Assembly (NCBI GenBank): GCA_024102665.1
Contig: JAGFJP010000069.1
Location: 34,939 to 98,938, forward strand
Direction of reading: 5' to 3'
Source of the DNA: Thiogranum sp.
Lineage (GTDB): Bacteria; Pseudomonadota; Gammaproteobacteria; DSM-19610
DNA: 64,000 nucleotides
This document shows positions 11,302 through 20,640 of this stretch, in pieces; position 1 is the stretch's first letter, and every line of letters begins with the position of its first letter. The notes beneath the pieces are model-generated. The model had not been told where the DNA came from. It saw nothing but the letters and a program-made list of their open reading frames with translations, and made no database searches. Position numbers and translations under genes: made by a program.

Positions 11302-11859
11302 ATGTGTATTCCGAAAACCAACCGATCGTTTGAAGAGCCGGCGAAGCTATCCGGCCAGTCAAGGACTCCGGTTGTTGCTTTTTTTCCACGCCTCGCTGCG
11401 AACCTGCTCACCCTGATCGCAGGCAGCCTGCTTTTGGCAAGCCTGACGGTACCACTGCAGAGCCATGCGGTCCCGCTAAATGCTTCGGCGTTGGCGGGCA
11501 CGGATAGTGTCAGCTTCATGACGGCTCGCAACAACACGGCTCTGCTGTCTGAGGATGACGCCAAACTGCACGCTGACACTGATTTCCTCGAAGCGGATAT
11601 CGCAGATTTTGCACCCCGACACGGACCACCGCATAGCGGCAAAGACAAAACAACGCGCTTTGCCGAAACAGGCAGTTTCGGCACCGCCAATACAGCCCCG
11701 TCCGGCGCGCCCTTCCACGCCACGGAGGAGAGAGAAAATTCCCCACGCGGCGGCGGCACCGCCACCGCAGGCATGCCGGTGATGGCGATCGTCTGGCTGT
11801 TCGGCATAGGCCTGATCGGCATCGGCACGGTCGGGCGCCGCAAACAATCGAAACCCTGA
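11302..11859 (+). CDS. Secreted protein with a PEP-CTERM-like sorting tail
   Basis: 185 residues, not recognised by function. There is an internal N-terminal export segment around residues 35-56 (LLTLIAGSLLLASLTVPL, then SHA). The middle is polar and of low complexity. The C-terminus has the layout of a PEP-CTERM signal: a short turn, one hydrophobic helix around 160-177 (VWLFGIGLIGIG) and then RRK at 179-181. The Pro-Glu-Pro motif itself is missing; GMPVM occupies its place. In that family the tail is cleaved and anchored by an exosortase, and none is present here. GGGAAG precedes the ATG. A longer frame on the opposite strand covers the same DNA but resembles nothing. Confidence 0.7.
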   Translation: MCIPKTNRSFEEPAKLSGQSRTPVVAFFPRLAANLLTLIAGSLLLASLTVPLQSHAVPLNASALAGTDSVSFMTARNNTALLSEDDAKLHADTDFLEADIADFAPRHGPPHSGKDKTTRFAETGSFGTANTAPSGAPFHATEERENSPRGGGTATAGMPVMAIVWLFGIGLIGIGTVGRRKQSKP

Positions 11860-11957
11860 CAAACCGCGGACCCGCGGGACACGAGGGCGCCGTTGACCCC
11901 CTTGCGGCAGACCGGTAACGTTAGCACCCCGAACACAACCCGGGAAAGGGTGCGATC

Positions 11958-12197
11958 TTGACCAAGCGACAGCAGAAAATTCCCGATTTCGAAGCCGCCC
12001 TGGCTGAACTCGAAACCCTGGTGGAAAGAATGGAACAGGGTGATCTGAGCCTCGACGAGTCGCTGAAACAATTCGAGCGCGGCATCAAACTGACGCGCTC
12101 CTGTCAGCAATCGCTGCGCGACGCAGAACAAAAAGTACAGGTCCTCCTCGAGAAAAACGGACAGGAAACGCTAGAGCCGTTCGACAGTGACGCCTGA
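11958..12197 (+). CDS. xseB: Exodeoxyribonuclease VII small subunit
   Basis: 79 residues. XseB assembles with XseA into exonuclease VII, which degrades single-stranded DNA to oligonucleotides. The family core FEAALAELETLVERMEQGDLSL and the following helix FERGIKLTRSCQQSLRDAE are clear. The start is a TTG with AGGG about seven bases upstream; the first in-frame ATG (residue 29) lies inside the conserved helix, so the TTG must be used or the protein would lack its core. It overlaps the GTG start of ispA by 11 bases, the usual xseB-ispA-dxs arrangement. Confidence 0.95.
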   Translation: MTKRQQKIPDFEAALAELETLVERMEQGDLSLDESLKQFERGIKLTRSCQQSLRDAEQKVQVLLEKNGQETLEPFDSDA

Positions 12198-13089
12198 ACA
12201 CCCTGAATTCATGCGCTTTGCTGCCGAATCCCAGCGCCGCGTCGAAGCAGCCCTGGACCAGTTCCTGCCGTCGGAACACACGCATCCTGCCCGGCTGCAC
12301 CGCGCCATGCGCTATTCCATACTGGGGGGCGGCAAACGCATCCGCCCGCTGCTGGTATATGCAGCGGGCCATGTCGCCGGTGCGCCGGACAATGCCCTGG
12401 ATGCGGCGGCCTGTGCCGTTGAGTGCATTCATGCCTATTCACTGATTCACGACGATCTACCGGCCATGGATGATGACGAATTACGGCGCGGCAAACCGAC
12501 CTGCCACAAAGCGTTCGGCGAAGCCGAGGCGATTCTGGCCGGCGATGCGCTCCAGGCACTGGCGTTCTATGTGCTGGCGCATGCCCTCGACGGAGCCGAC
12601 TCCTCACGCCGCCTGAAAATGGTCGAACTTCTGGCCCAGGCGGCCGGCTCGCGCGGCATGGTCGGCGGGCAGTCCATCGACCTGGCCGCGGTCGGGCGGG
12701 AACTGGATATCGCCGAACTCGAGGACATGCATATCCACAAAACCGGGGCACTGATCCGCGCCTCGGTGCTGCTGGGCGCATTGTGCGCGAACCGGGTGGA
12801 GGACCGCGACAGAAACGCGCTCGATCATTTCGGCAAGTACATCGGGCTGGCCTTCCAGGTGCAGGACGATATCCTCGACGTCACCGCGACCACCGCGACG
12901 CTCGGCAAACGGGCCGGCGCCGATCAGGCACTGAACAAGCCAACCTACCCGTCGCTGCTGGGGGTCAACGGGGCCCGCGAACGTGCCCGCGAATTGCACC
13001 AGGCGGCGCTCGACAGCCTGGAGCCTCTCGGCCCGCGCGCCGGGCTGCTGCGCGGCTTATCGAGCTATATCATCGATCGAACCGCGTGA
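12187..13089 (+). CDS. ispA: Farnesyl diphosphate synthase
   Basis: 300 residues. It condenses isopentenyl diphosphate with dimethylallyl and geranyl diphosphate to make farnesyl diphosphate. The first aspartate-rich motif reads DDLPAMDDDELRRG near 95 and the second DDILDVTATTATLGK near 228, with GGGKRIRP near 47. The GTG start lies inside the end of xseB, so the two are translationally coupled; no better start keeps the N-terminal helix. It is followed by dxs, the first enzyme of the same isoprenoid pathway, after 70 bases. Confidence 0.96.
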   Translation: MTPEHPEFMRFAAESQRRVEAALDQFLPSEHTHPARLHRAMRYSILGGGKRIRPLLVYAAGHVAGAPDNALDAAACAVECIHAYSLIHDDLPAMDDDELRRGKPTCHKAFGEAEAILAGDALQALAFYVLAHALDGADSSRRLKMVELLAQAAGSRGMVGGQSIDLAAVGRELDIAELEDMHIHKTGALIRASVLLGALCANRVEDRDRNALDHFGKYIGLAFQVQDDILDVTATTATLGKRAGADQALNKPTYPSLLGVNGARERARELHQAALDSLEPLGPRAGLLRGLSSYIIDRTA

Positions 13090-13159
13090 TTCCCGGGTTT
13101 CGGCTTGCCTCGCCGCAAGATAGCGCCGATAATTCGGACCTCGCAGTTATTCATTCCTT

Positions 13160-15049
13160 ATGGACACCCACACCCACTTCCCACTGCTGCAGCGCATCGA
13201 ATCCCCTGCCGATTTGCGCAAACTGCCCGCCGCACAACTGACGGGGCTGGCGGCCGAGGCGCGGCGTTTTCTGATCGAGTCGGTCGCCGGCACGGGCGGT
13301 CATCTGGCCGCCAACCTGGGAACCGTGGAACTCACCATTGCGCTGCACTACGTTTTCAACACGCCGGACGACCGGCTGGTCTGGGACGTCGGCCACCAGA
13401 GCTACCTGCACAAGATCCTCACCGGCCGGCGCCGGCAAATGCCCAGCATGCGGCAGAAAGACGGCCTGGCGGGATTTCCGCGCCGCGCCGAAAGCCCCTA
13501 CGACAGTTTCGGCGTCGGCCACTCCAGCACCTCGGTGAGCGCCGCGCTCGGCATGGCCATTGCGGCGGCACGCGATCACAGCCAGCGCCACGTTGTCGCG
13601 GTGATCGGTGACGGCGCCATGACAGCGGGACAGGCGTTCGAGGCATTGAACCATGCCGGTACGCTTGATGCGAACCTGCTGGTGGTGCTGAACGACAACG
13701 AGATGTCGATCTCGCCTAATGTCGGTGGACTATCCAATTACCTGGCGCGGATCCTCTCCGGACACACCTACGCCACAGTGCGCGAAGGCAGCAAGAAAGT
13801 GTTGAGCGGCATGCCGGGCGTACGTGAACTGGCGCGTCGCGCTGAAGAACACATGAAAGGCATGGTGGTACCGGGCACGCTGTTCGAGGAACTCGGGTTC
13901 AATTATATCGGCCCCGTCGACGGCCATGACCTGGACGCCATGATCAAAACACTGCGCAACCTGCAGGCGCTGAAGGGTCCGCAACTGCTGCACGTGGTCA
14001 CCCGCAAGGGCAAGGGCTACCAGCCTGCCGAGCAGAATCCCTGCAAGTTTCACGGTGTGGGCAAATTCGATCCGCTGACCGGTCAGGGGCAGGCAGGCGG
14101 CAGCGAATCGCTGACCTACACGCAGGTGTTCGGACGCTGGGTCTGCGACATGGCGGAACAGGATGAATCGCTAATGGCCATCACGCCCGCCATGCGCGAG
14201 GGTTCCGGCCTGGTCGAGTTTTCCGAGACCTTCCCGGAGCGCTATTTCGACGTTGGCATCGCTGAGCAACACAGTGTGACGCTGGCCGCCGGCATGGCCT
14301 GCGATGGCCTGCAACCGGTGGTCGCCATTTACTCGACTTTTCTGCAGCGCGCCTATGATCAGTTGATACATGACGTGGCGTTGCAGAATCTCCCGGTGCT
14401 GTTTGCCATCGATCGCGGCGGCCTGGTGGGGGCCGACGGCCCGACGCATTCCGGCAATTTCGATTTCAGCTACCTGCGCTGCATTCCCAATATGACAGTG
14501 ATGGCCCCGGCCGACGAAAACGAATGCCGGCGCATGCTGTCCACCGGTTTTCGGCTGCAGGGTCCGGCGGCGGTGCGCTATCCGCGCGGTACCGGCCCGG
14601 GCGTGAACATTGAAGGCGATCTTGAGACGCTGCCGGTGGGCAAAGCGGAACTTCGCCGCCAGGGGCGCGAGATCGCCTTGCTGGCGTTCGGCAGCACGTT
14701 GGCCGCGGCACTCGAAGCTGCCGAACGCCTCGATGCCACGGTGGTCAACATGCGCTTTGTCAAGCCGCTGGACGAGGACGCCATCGCCCGGCTGGCCGCC
14801 TCTCATCGTTTACTGGTCACCATCGAGGATAACGCCGTTGCTGGCGGGGCCGGCTCCGCTGTCGCCGAGTCCCTCGCTCATATGGGAAATACTGTGCCGC
14901 TGGTGATGCTCGGCATACCCGACAGCTTCATCGAGCACGCTACCCGTGAACAGCAACTCGCCGAATGCGGGCTGGACGCCGAAAGCATTTACCACCGGGT
15001 CCGCAGGGAAATGGCAGGGCGAATTGCAAGCCTGCGGGCAGTCGATTAA
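13160..15049 (+). CDS. dxs: 1-deoxy-D-xylulose-5-phosphate synthase
   Basis: 629 residues, the usual length. This thiamine-diphosphate enzyme joins pyruvate and glyceraldehyde 3-phosphate in the first step of the MEP isoprenoid pathway. The TPP-binding region shows [14 protein letters not shown] near 153 and [13 protein letters not shown], followed by the transketolase central domain ([15 protein letters not shown], catalytic Glu) and the C-terminal domain with RYPRGTGPG. No Shine-Dalgarno sequence is evident before the ATG, so it may depend on translation of ispA upstream. Confidence 0.97.
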   Translation: MDTHTHFPLLQRIESPADLRKLPAAQLTGLAAEARRFLIESVAGTGGHLAANLGTVELTIALHYVFNTPDDRLVWDVGHQSYLHKILTGRRRQMPSMRQKDGLAGFPRRAESPYDSFGVGHSSTSVSAALGMAIAAARDHSQRHVVAVIGDGAMTAGQAFEALNHAGTLDANLLVVLNDNEMSISPNVGGLSNYLARILSGHTYATVREGSKKVLSGMPGVRELARRAEEHMKGMVVPGTLFEELGFNYIGPVDGHDLDAMIKTLRNLQALKGPQLLHVVTRKGKGYQPAEQNPCKFHGVGKFDPLTGQGQAGGSESLTYTQVFGRWVCDMAEQDESLMAITPAMREGSGLVEFSETFPERYFDVGIAEQHSVTLAAGMACDGLQPVVAIYSTFLQRAYDQLIHDVALQNLPVLFAIDRGGLVGADGPTHSGNFDFSYLRCIPNMTVMAPADENECRRMLSTGFRLQGPAAVRYPRGTGPGVNIEGDLETLPVGKAELRRQGREIALLAFGSTLAAALEAAERLDATVVNMRFVKPLDEDAIARLAASHRLLVTIEDNAVAGGAGSAVAESLAHMGNTVPLVMLGIPDSFIEHATREQQLAECGLDAESIYHRVRREMAGRIASLRAVD

Positions 15050-15077
15050 TATCCTACCGTTTAAGTCAGGAATTGAT

Positions 15078-15464
15078 GTGGCTGCACGTTACACCTTGAA
15101 AATCGTTACCGATTTCGCGTCTGCGCATACCCTGCGCGGGTATCCGGGTGCCTGTGCCCGCATGCACGGGCACAACTGGAAGGTCGAGACCGAGGTCCTG
15201 GCCTCGGAACTGGATGAAGTCGGCATGGGTGTGGATTTCAAGGTCATCAAGCAGGCAACCCGGGATATCGCCGGTCAGCTCGATCACCGCTATCTGAACG
15301 AGCTTGAACCCTTTACCCGGATCAACCCGACAGCGGAAAATATTGCAGCGTATTTTTTCAGGGAGCTTTCATCGCAGCTGAACAGCCCCCGCCTTCGTGT
15401 ACAGGCTGTCACTTTATGGGAAACCGAACGCGCCTGTGTGCGTTATGCCGAGGACGAATCATGA
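15078..15464 (+). CDS. queD: 6-carboxytetrahydropterin synthase
   Basis: 128 residues from the GTG at 15078. QueD converts 7,8-dihydroneopterin triphosphate to 6-carboxytetrahydropterin for queuosine. Zinc and catalytic residues are visible: FASAHTL, then the [11 protein letters not shown] motif with the catalytic cysteine and two histidines, then LDHRYLNEL and the [10 protein letters not shown] end. The start is chosen because AGGA lies six bases before this GTG; the longer open frame reaches back into dxs. The stop overlaps the folE2 start by four bases (ATGA). Confidence 0.93.
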   Translation: MAARYTLKIVTDFASAHTLRGYPGACARMHGHNWKVETEVLASELDEVGMGVDFKVIKQATRDIAGQLDHRYLNELEPFTRINPTAENIAAYFFRELSSQLNSPRLRVQAVTLWETERACVRYAEDES

Positions 15465-16297
15465 ACAAACCGAAAGCGGCGGCGGCCCGCATCGCCCCCA
15501 AAATCGCGGATGTACAGAGCAGCATCGACACCCGCCATATCGCCATCGACAAGGTCGGGATCAAGGACATCCGTCATCCGGTGCGCGTCAAGGATCGCAC
15601 CGAGGGCGAACAGCACACGATCGCGAATTTCAACATGTATGTGAACCTGCCGCACAATTTCAAGGGCACACACATGTCGCGCTTCGTGGAAATCCTCAAC
15701 CTGCACGAGCGGGAAATCAGCGTTGAATCGTTCAAGGAAATGCTCGGAGAAATGTCGGAGCGCCTGGAGGCGGAAGCGGGCCATATCGAAATGACCTTTC
15801 CCTACTTCGTGAACAAGACTGCGCCGGTGTCGGGCGTGCAGAGCCTGCTGGATTATGAAGTCTCGTTCATCGGTGAAATCCGCGACAACCACCCCGAAAT
15901 GAAAATCAAGGTGGTGGTGCCGGTAACCAGTCTCTGCCCCTGTTCAAAGAAGATTTCCGACCGCGGCGCGCATAACCAGCGCTCTCACGTCACGGTAAGC
16001 GCGACGACGCGGGATTTCGTCTGGATCGAGGAGCTGATCGAGCTGGTCGAGGAACAGGCCTCCTGCGAACTCTATGGCCTGCTCAAGCGGCCGGACGAAA
16101 AATATGTCACCGAGCGCGCCTACGACAATCCGAAATTCGTCGAAGACATGGTGCGCGATATCGCTGCCAGGCTCAACGCCGATGACCGCATTTCCGCCTA
16201 CACAGTGGAGTCGGAGAATTTCGAGTCCATCCACAACCACTCCGCCTACGCGTTGATCGAAAGGGACAAGGAGAAAGATCCGGTAAAGATCGACTAA
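15461..16297 (+). CDS. folE2: GTP cyclohydrolase type IB (FolE2)
   Basis: 278 residues. FolE2 converts GTP to 7,8-dihydroneopterin triphosphate, the precursor of folate and also the substrate of QueD. Family motifs are clear: [54 protein letters not shown] with the metal cysteine, and [11 protein letters not shown]. It belongs to the enzyme class that does not need zinc, unlike FolE. The ATG overlaps the queD stop and has GAGG about seven bases upstream. It ends 20 bases before a convergent gene, with no obvious terminator between them. Confidence 0.96.
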   Translation: MNKPKAAAARIAPKIADVQSSIDTRHIAIDKVGIKDIRHPVRVKDRTEGEQHTIANFNMYVNLPHNFKGTHMSRFVEILNLHEREISVESFKEMLGEMSERLEAEAGHIEMTFPYFVNKTAPVSGVQSLLDYEVSFIGEIRDNHPEMKIKVVVPVTSLCPCSKKISDRGAHNQRSHVTVSATTRDFVWIEELIELVEEQASCELYGLLKRPDEKYVTERAYDNPKFVEDMVRDIAARLNADDRISAYTVESENFESIHNHSAYALIERDKEKDPVKID

Positions 16298-16317
16298 CTG
16301 GAAAGACCTTTCGCGCG

Positions 16318-16989
16318 TCAGTATTTCTGACGCAGGATGAGCTTGTTGCTCTGGTTGATCATCTCCATGCGTCCCAGAAAGGACATGCCCAGAAGAACCT
16401 CATCAGGCATCGCGCCGTCAATGACCACGGCCTTGACATTGCGGGCCTGCAGAGCACCGACCTTCACCACGTCCAGCCTGACGCTGTAGGCGGGCGTCAC
16501 ATCCGACGCGGTGGCCACGTATGTCGGGTCGCCATCGACACGAAAATCGATACCCAGCCTGCGCGCCTGCGCCGCGTTCATCGCAATGGCGCTGGCGCCG
16601 GTGTCCACCAGAAAACCGACCGGCAGCCCGTTGATGCTGCCCACGGTGCGATACATGCCCTGGGGGTCGCGAAAGATCTGTATTTCTTCGGCCGTCTGCG
16701 CGGGTGTCGTGCCGGCGGAACCGGTGCGGCCGTCGAGGCGCCGCTTCAGCGTCCTGCCTTCGAACTCGAATACCGCCTCGTCGCTGGCCGCCGACACCAG
16801 CCTGACACCTTCGGGACTGATCTCGCCGGTGCGCAGCAAGCGGCGTTTTCCGTCGACCATGACCACCGCGCTATCCCTGAACAGCGCGACCACGTGCAAG
16901 TCCTTTACACCATTGCCTGCACTCAGGACGCTTTTGCACGCCAGCAACGCCAGCACCAGCAGTCCTGCAGGCGGCCAGCGCCTGTTCAT
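16318..16989 (-). CDS. Retropepsin-like aspartic protease, exported
   Basis: 223 residues with an N-terminal signal sequence (GLLVLALLAC, then KSVLSA); the ACK sequence is a poor lipobox, so it may be a soluble periplasmic or membrane-attached protein. The C-terminal half is a single retropepsin domain with the active site FLVDTGASA (Asp129), VKAVVIDG and the flap-side LLGMSFLGR. It fits the clan AA family described as TIGR02281-like aspartic proteases. Substrates are unknown. Its ATG overlaps the pgpA stop by four bases, making it the last gene of the long leftward rib/nusB/thiL/pgpA run. Confidence 0.88.
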   Translation of the reverse strand: MNRRWPPAGLLVLALLACKSVLSAGNGVKDLHVVALFRDSAVVMVDGKRRLLRTGEISPEGVRLVSAASDEAVFEFEGRTLKRRLDGRTGSAGTTPAQTAEEIQIFRDPQGMYRTVGSINGLPVGFLVDTGASAIAMNAAQARRLGIDFRVDGDPTYVATASDVTPAYSVRLDVVKVGALQARNVKAVVIDGAMPDEVLLGMSFLGRMEMINQSNKLILRQKY

Positions 16990-17474
16990 TTCACGGCCAC
17001 CGAAACCAGGTACAGCAACAGCGCAGCGAAAACACCCGCTATCACGTCATCCAGCATAATGCCTGTCCCGCCCTTCAGCTTGCGATCAGCCCAGCTTATC
17101 GGCCAGGGTTTCCAGATATCGAACAGCCGGAACAGCGCGAAGCCGGCCAGGATCCACAACCAGCCGGGCGGCGCAACACTCATGGTCACCAGGAAACCGG
17201 CGAATTCGTCCCAGACAATGCCGGAGTGATCGTGGACCCCCAGGCGCTGCGCGGCACGCCCGCAGATCCACACACCCGCAACGCAAACTGCGAGCAGCAG
17301 GGCCAGGTAGACACCTGCTCCGTAGCTGCTGAACCAGAGGTATAGCGGAATCGCCGCCAGCGTACCCGCCGTGCCCGGCGCGCGCGGCGCCAGCCCCGCG
17401 CCGAAACCGAAAGCGAGAAACAGGACCGGGCTGCGCAACAGCTGGCGCGGCGAAGGATTCGCTGCGCGAATCAT
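16986..17474 (-). CDS. pgpA: Phosphatidylglycerophosphatase A
   Basis: 162 residues from the ATG at 17474. PgpA dephosphorylates phosphatidylglycerophosphate in the inner membrane. Characteristic motifs are APGTAGTLAAIPLY, WDEFAGFLVTM and LFRLFDIWKPWPISW followed by GGTGIMLDDVIAG. Several membrane segments alternate with these. The frame is open far upstream inside thiL, but the ATG overlapping the thiL stop (ATGA) gives the family N-terminus. It is coupled at both ends, to thiL and to the aspartic protease. Confidence 0.94.
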   Translation of the reverse strand: MIRAANPSPRQLLRSPVLFLAFGFGAGLAPRAPGTAGTLAAIPLYLWFSSYGAGVYLALLLAVCVAGVWICGRAAQRLGVHDHSGIVWDEFAGFLVTMSVAPPGWLWILAGFALFRLFDIWKPWPISWADRKLKGGTGIMLDDVIAGVFAALLLYLVSVAVK

Positions 17475-18424
17475 GCGAAATGATCGAACCCCGCCGCGCG
17501 GATCTTGCAGGGACTGCCATCGTCGTGCAGGCAGCGTATGCCGGACTGCGCTTCCATAAGACCGATTTCGGTGACCCTCAGATGGTGTTGCGCGGCGAGT
17601 TGCCGGACGTCGTCCACTTGGCCGGCGTCGACGCTGAAACACAGCTCGTAATCGTCGCCGCCGCCAAGCTGACACTCCAGCACCGCGTCTCCCGGTTGAT
17701 CGCGCAAGGCTTCCGAACGCGGCAGGCGGTCGACATTCAGCTTCGCGCCACAGTCACTCGCGTCAAGCACGTGACCCAGGTCCGCCAGCAGACCATCGGA
17801 AACATCAATAGCGCAGGCGCCCAGCGCCGCAAGTGCACGGCCGAAGGCAACGCGCGGTTGCGGCCGGTTGAGACGCTCCAGTAGCCAGGCGTCGACCTCA
17901 ACCCGCGCCTGCAACTGCCTCAAGGCAAACGCGGCATCCCCGGGCGTGCCGGTGACAAAAATCCTTTGCCCCGGCGCGGCGGAGTCACGCCGCATGACCT
18001 GTTCAGGATGCAAACTGCCCATCACCTGGACAGTCACGGACAAAGGGCCGCGCGTGGTATCGCCACCCACCAGGGCGACACCGTGCTGATTCGCCAGCTC
18101 GAAAAATCCCCTGGCGAAATCCGCCAGCCAGGCCTCGTCTGGATCGGGAATCGTGAGCGCCAGCGTCGCCCAAAGCGGTTCTGCGCCCATCGCCGCAAGG
18201 TCGCTCAGATTGACCGCCAGTGCCTTATGGCCGATATCGCCGGGCGCTGTGGCTTGCGGGAAATGCCGCCCCGCCACCAGCGTATCCACAGCCACTGACA
18301 ACAGGCAGCCAGCGGGCGGCTGCAATACCGCAGCGTCGTCACCGATTCCAAGGACCACATCGCCACGATGCGGCGCCTGCCGCGCAAAAAAGCGCTCAAT
18401 GACATCAAACTCGGAAATGGCCAT
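17471..18424 (-). CDS. thiL: Thiamine-monophosphate kinase
   Basis: 317 residues. ThiL phosphorylates thiamine monophosphate to the active cofactor thiamine diphosphate. The PurM-like fold shows GIGDDAAVL near 27, AVNLSDLAAMGAEP, GGDTTRG and DVSDGLLADLGH, with GGGDDYELCF further on. The ATG at 18424 has GGAG nine bases upstream, while the frame stays open into nusB. The standard order nusB-thiL-pgpA is kept. Its product serves Dxs, encoded a few kilobases away. Confidence 0.96.
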   Translation of the reverse strand: MAISEFDVIERFFARQAPHRGDVVLGIGDDAAVLQPPAGCLLSVAVDTLVAGRHFPQATAPGDIGHKALAVNLSDLAAMGAEPLWATLALTIPDPDEAWLADFARGFFELANQHGVALVGGDTTRGPLSVTVQVMGSLHPEQVMRRDSAAPGQRIFVTGTPGDAAFALRQLQARVEVDAWLLERLNRPQPRVAFGRALAALGACAIDVSDGLLADLGHVLDASDCGAKLNVDRLPRSEALRDQPGDAVLECQLGGGDDYELCFSVDAGQVDDVRQLAAQHHLRVTEIGLMEAQSGIRCLHDDGSPCKIRAAGFDHFA

Positions 18425-18461
18425 CGATACTCCAGTCGACTGGACGCAGGTGCTCTGGCGA

Positions 18462-18944
18462 CTATTTCTGCTTGCGGATATGCGTCGCGCCTTTGCCTCG
18501 CGCGTGCTCCACCGCGCGCAATTGGCGCGCCACCTGGTCGAGCACACCATTGATATACTTGAACGCCTGCTCGGCGCCGAACTTCTTGGCGAGGTTCACC
18601 GCTTCATTGATGACGACCTTGTAGGGAACGTCGATCCGCGTCAGCAGTTCGTAGGTCGCCATGCGCAGCAGCGCCCTTTCGACCGGATCCATTTCCCTGA
18701 CCGGCCGGTCGAGGAAGCCCTCGAACGCCTGCTCGACTTCGTCCAGTCGCGCCGGCACCTGGTGCAGCAGTTCCTGGAAATAGTCCTTGTCCGCCTTCTC
18801 GAAGTCCTCGTCCTCGAGGAACTGCTGTTCGATGTCCGACAGATTGCTGCCCGACAGGTCCCACTGGTACAGCGCCTGCATGGCCAGTCGGCGCGCGCGG
18901 GTGCGTTGCGCCGCCTGTGGTTTGGCGGACTCGTTCACAGGCAC
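18462..18944 (-). CDS. nusB: Transcription antitermination factor NusB
   Basis: 160 residues. NusB binds boxA RNA together with ribosomal protein S10 to prevent early termination in rRNA operons. Family features are RRLAMQALYQWDLSG, LDRPVREMDPVERALLRMATYEL and VVINEAVNLAKKFG near the C-terminus. The start is a GTG with AGGG a few bases upstream; a second GTG two codons later is possible. The stop of ribH lies seven bases before it, the usual ribH-nusB pairing. Confidence 0.95.
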   Translation of the reverse strand: MPVNESAKPQAAQRTRARRLAMQALYQWDLSGSNLSDIEQQFLEDEDFEKADKDYFQELLHQVPARLDEVEQAFEGFLDRPVREMDPVERALLRMATYELLTRIDVPYKVVINEAVNLAKKFGAEQAFKYINGVLDQVARQLRAVEHARGKGATHIRKQK

Positions 18945-18950
18945 CGGACC

Positions 18951-19427
18951 CTATTTGCCGATTTCACGCAGCACATTGATCATCTCGATGGCCGACATTG
19001 CGGCCTCCTCGCCCTTGTTGCCCGCCTTGGTGCCGGCGCGTTCGATGGCCTGTTCGATGCTGTCTACCGTCAGCACCCCGAACGCGATCGGTACATCGTA
19101 CTGCATGGACACGCCGGCCAGTCCCTTGGTGCATTCGCCCGCGACGTATTCGAAATGCGGTGTTCCGCCGCGAATCACGGCGCCGAGCGCAATAATCGCT
19201 TCATAGCGTTTGCTGGCCGCCAGGCGCTTCGCCGCCAGCGGCATTTCGAAAGCGCCCGGCACGCGCACGATCTGCAGGTCGTGATCCTCCGCGCCGTGAC
19301 GTTTCAGGCAATCGATGGCGCCGCTCAGCAGGCTTTCGACGATAAAGCTGTTGAATCGCGATACCAGCAACGCAATGCGGGCGCTGCGAATGATCAACTG
19401 GCCTTCAATCTGTTCAATGCCGTTCAT
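18951..19427 (-). CDS. ribH: 6,7-dimethyl-8-ribityllumazine synthase
   Basis: 158 residues. It joins 5-amino-6-ribitylaminouracil with dihydroxybutanone phosphate, the penultimate step of riboflavin synthesis. Motifs: [42 protein letters not shown] with the catalytic histidine, and [24 protein letters not shown]. The ATG at 19427 is chosen because GGAG lies seven bases upstream; a TTG two codons earlier is less likely. It follows ribBA by 50 bases. Confidence 0.96.
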   Translation of the reverse strand: MNGIEQIEGQLIIRSARIALLVSRFNSFIVESLLSGAIDCLKRHGAEDHDLQIVRVPGAFEMPLAAKRLAASKRYEAIIALGAVIRGGTPHFEYVAGECTKGLAGVSMQYDVPIAFGVLTVDSIEQAIERAGTKAGNKGEEAAMSAIEMINVLREIGK

Positions 19428-19477
19428 TATCAAGCTCCAGGTCTATATCGTATTCAGGCACGGCGCGTCGGGTAGCG

Positions 19478-20596
19478 TCATTCTGCATCCCCGCCCACAT
19501 ATTCGACCACCTCGAGGCCGAAACCGGACAGGCCATGCACCACCATGGGCGCGCTCAACACGCGCATGCGCCGCACGCCCAGGTCAGTGAGTATCTGCGC
19601 GCCTATGCCGTAGGTGCGCAGTTCATGGCGTTCTTCGCGAATCACGGGTTCGCCGCTTTTCTTGTGCTCGCTGTAGTTCTGGATGCGGTGCACCAGGTCC
19701 TTCGGCGATTCCTGCTGCCCAAGCACCACGATGACACCACAGCCCTTGTCGGCGACCCTGCGCATGGCGTCGCGCAACGGCCAGCCGGTGTCCTGCATCT
19801 GCGCGCCGAACAGGTCGCCCAGCGCGTTCTGCACATGGACGCGAACCAGCGTGGGTTCGTCGGGTTTCACGTCACCCTTGACCAGCGCCAGGTGCAGGCC
19901 GTCGTGCACCAGGTCCTGGTAGGCATAGAGGCGAAAATCGCCGTGTTCCGTGTTCAGATCACATTCGGCGACGCGTTCGACACTCTTCTCGTTGGCAATG
20001 CGGTAATGGATCAGGTCAGCGATGGTGCCGACTTTCAGGCCGTGCTCTTCGGCAAATTTCTCCAGGTCCGGGCGCCGCGCCATGGTGCCGTCTTCGTTGA
20101 GAATCTCGACAATCACCGCAGCCGCCTCGCGCCCCGCCAGTCGCGCCAGATCGCATCCGGCTTCGGTGTGACCGGCGCGGGTGAGCACGCCGCCGGGCTG
20201 CGCCATCAGGGGAAAAATATGGCCGGGTTGCACCAGATCCTGCGGACGCGCATCGGGTCTGACGGCCGTGCGTATGGTATGCGCACGATCGTGGGCGGAA
20301 ATGCCCGTGGTGACGCCTTCCGCCGCCTCGATGGAGACGGTGAAATTGGTCGCCAGCTGCGCCTGGTTATCGTTGACCATCAGCGGCAGCGACAGCTGCC
20401 GGCAGTGCTCACGCGTCAGGGTCAGACAAATGAGACCGCGCCCGTGGGTCGCCATGAAATTGATGTCCTGCGGGCGAACCAGGTCGGCTGCCATCAACAG
20501 ATCGCCTTCGTTCTCGCGATCCTCATCATCCATGATGACGACCATCTTGCCGTCACGGATATCATGGATGATCGCTTCGATACTGCTGAGTTTCAT
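19478..20596 (-). CDS. ribB: 3,4-dihydroxy-2-butanone 4-phosphate synthase with a degenerate GTP cyclohydrolase II domain
   Basis: 372 residues, a RibBA-type fusion. The N-terminal 200 residues are a complete RibB domain: DDEDRENEGDL at 23-33, ATHGRGLICL, TTGISAHDRA and AGHTEAGCDLARLAG. The C-terminal domain follows the GTP cyclohydrolase II fold up to RTYGIGAQILTDLGV, but the zinc site is destroyed. Where RibA has its three zinc cysteines, residues 257, 268 and 270 are Asn, Gln and Thr. The first riboflavin enzyme must therefore be encoded elsewhere in the genome (inference). This degenerate fusion is known from many proteobacteria. It lies between ribE and ribH. Confidence 0.95.
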   Translation of the reverse strand: MKLSSIEAIIHDIRDGKMVVIMDDEDRENEGDLLMAADLVRPQDINFMATHGRGLICLTLTREHCRQLSLPLMVNDNQAQLATNFTVSIEAAEGVTTGISAHDRAHTIRTAVRPDARPQDLVQPGHIFPLMAQPGGVLTRAGHTEAGCDLARLAGREAAAVIVEILNEDGTMARRPDLEKFAEEHGLKVGTIADLIHYRIANEKSVERVAECDLNTEHGDFRLYAYQDLVHDGLHLALVKGDVKPDEPTLVRVHVQNALGDLFGAQMQDTGWPLRDAMRRVADKGCGVIVVLGQQESPKDLVHRIQNYSEHKKSGEPVIREERHELRTYGIGAQILTDLGVRRMRVLSAPMVVHGLSGFGLEVVEYVGGDAE

Positions 20597-20640
20597 CGCC
20601 TGCCTTTATCGTCTGCCTTCATGTGCAGTATTGCCGTCGG

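Noticed and set aside
11241..12131. 296-codon leftward frame over the PEP-CTERM-like gene and xseB
   Set aside because: It overlaps xseB, which is certain, and the translation resembles no protein. The plus-strand frame has an export segment and a sorting-like tail.
15050..15077. Zur operator before queD-folE2
   Set aside because: The 28-base gap contains no palindrome resembling a Zur box.
18153..19475. 440-codon rightward frame across thiL, nusB and ribH
   Set aside because: It is antisense to three well-known genes and has no motif of its own.
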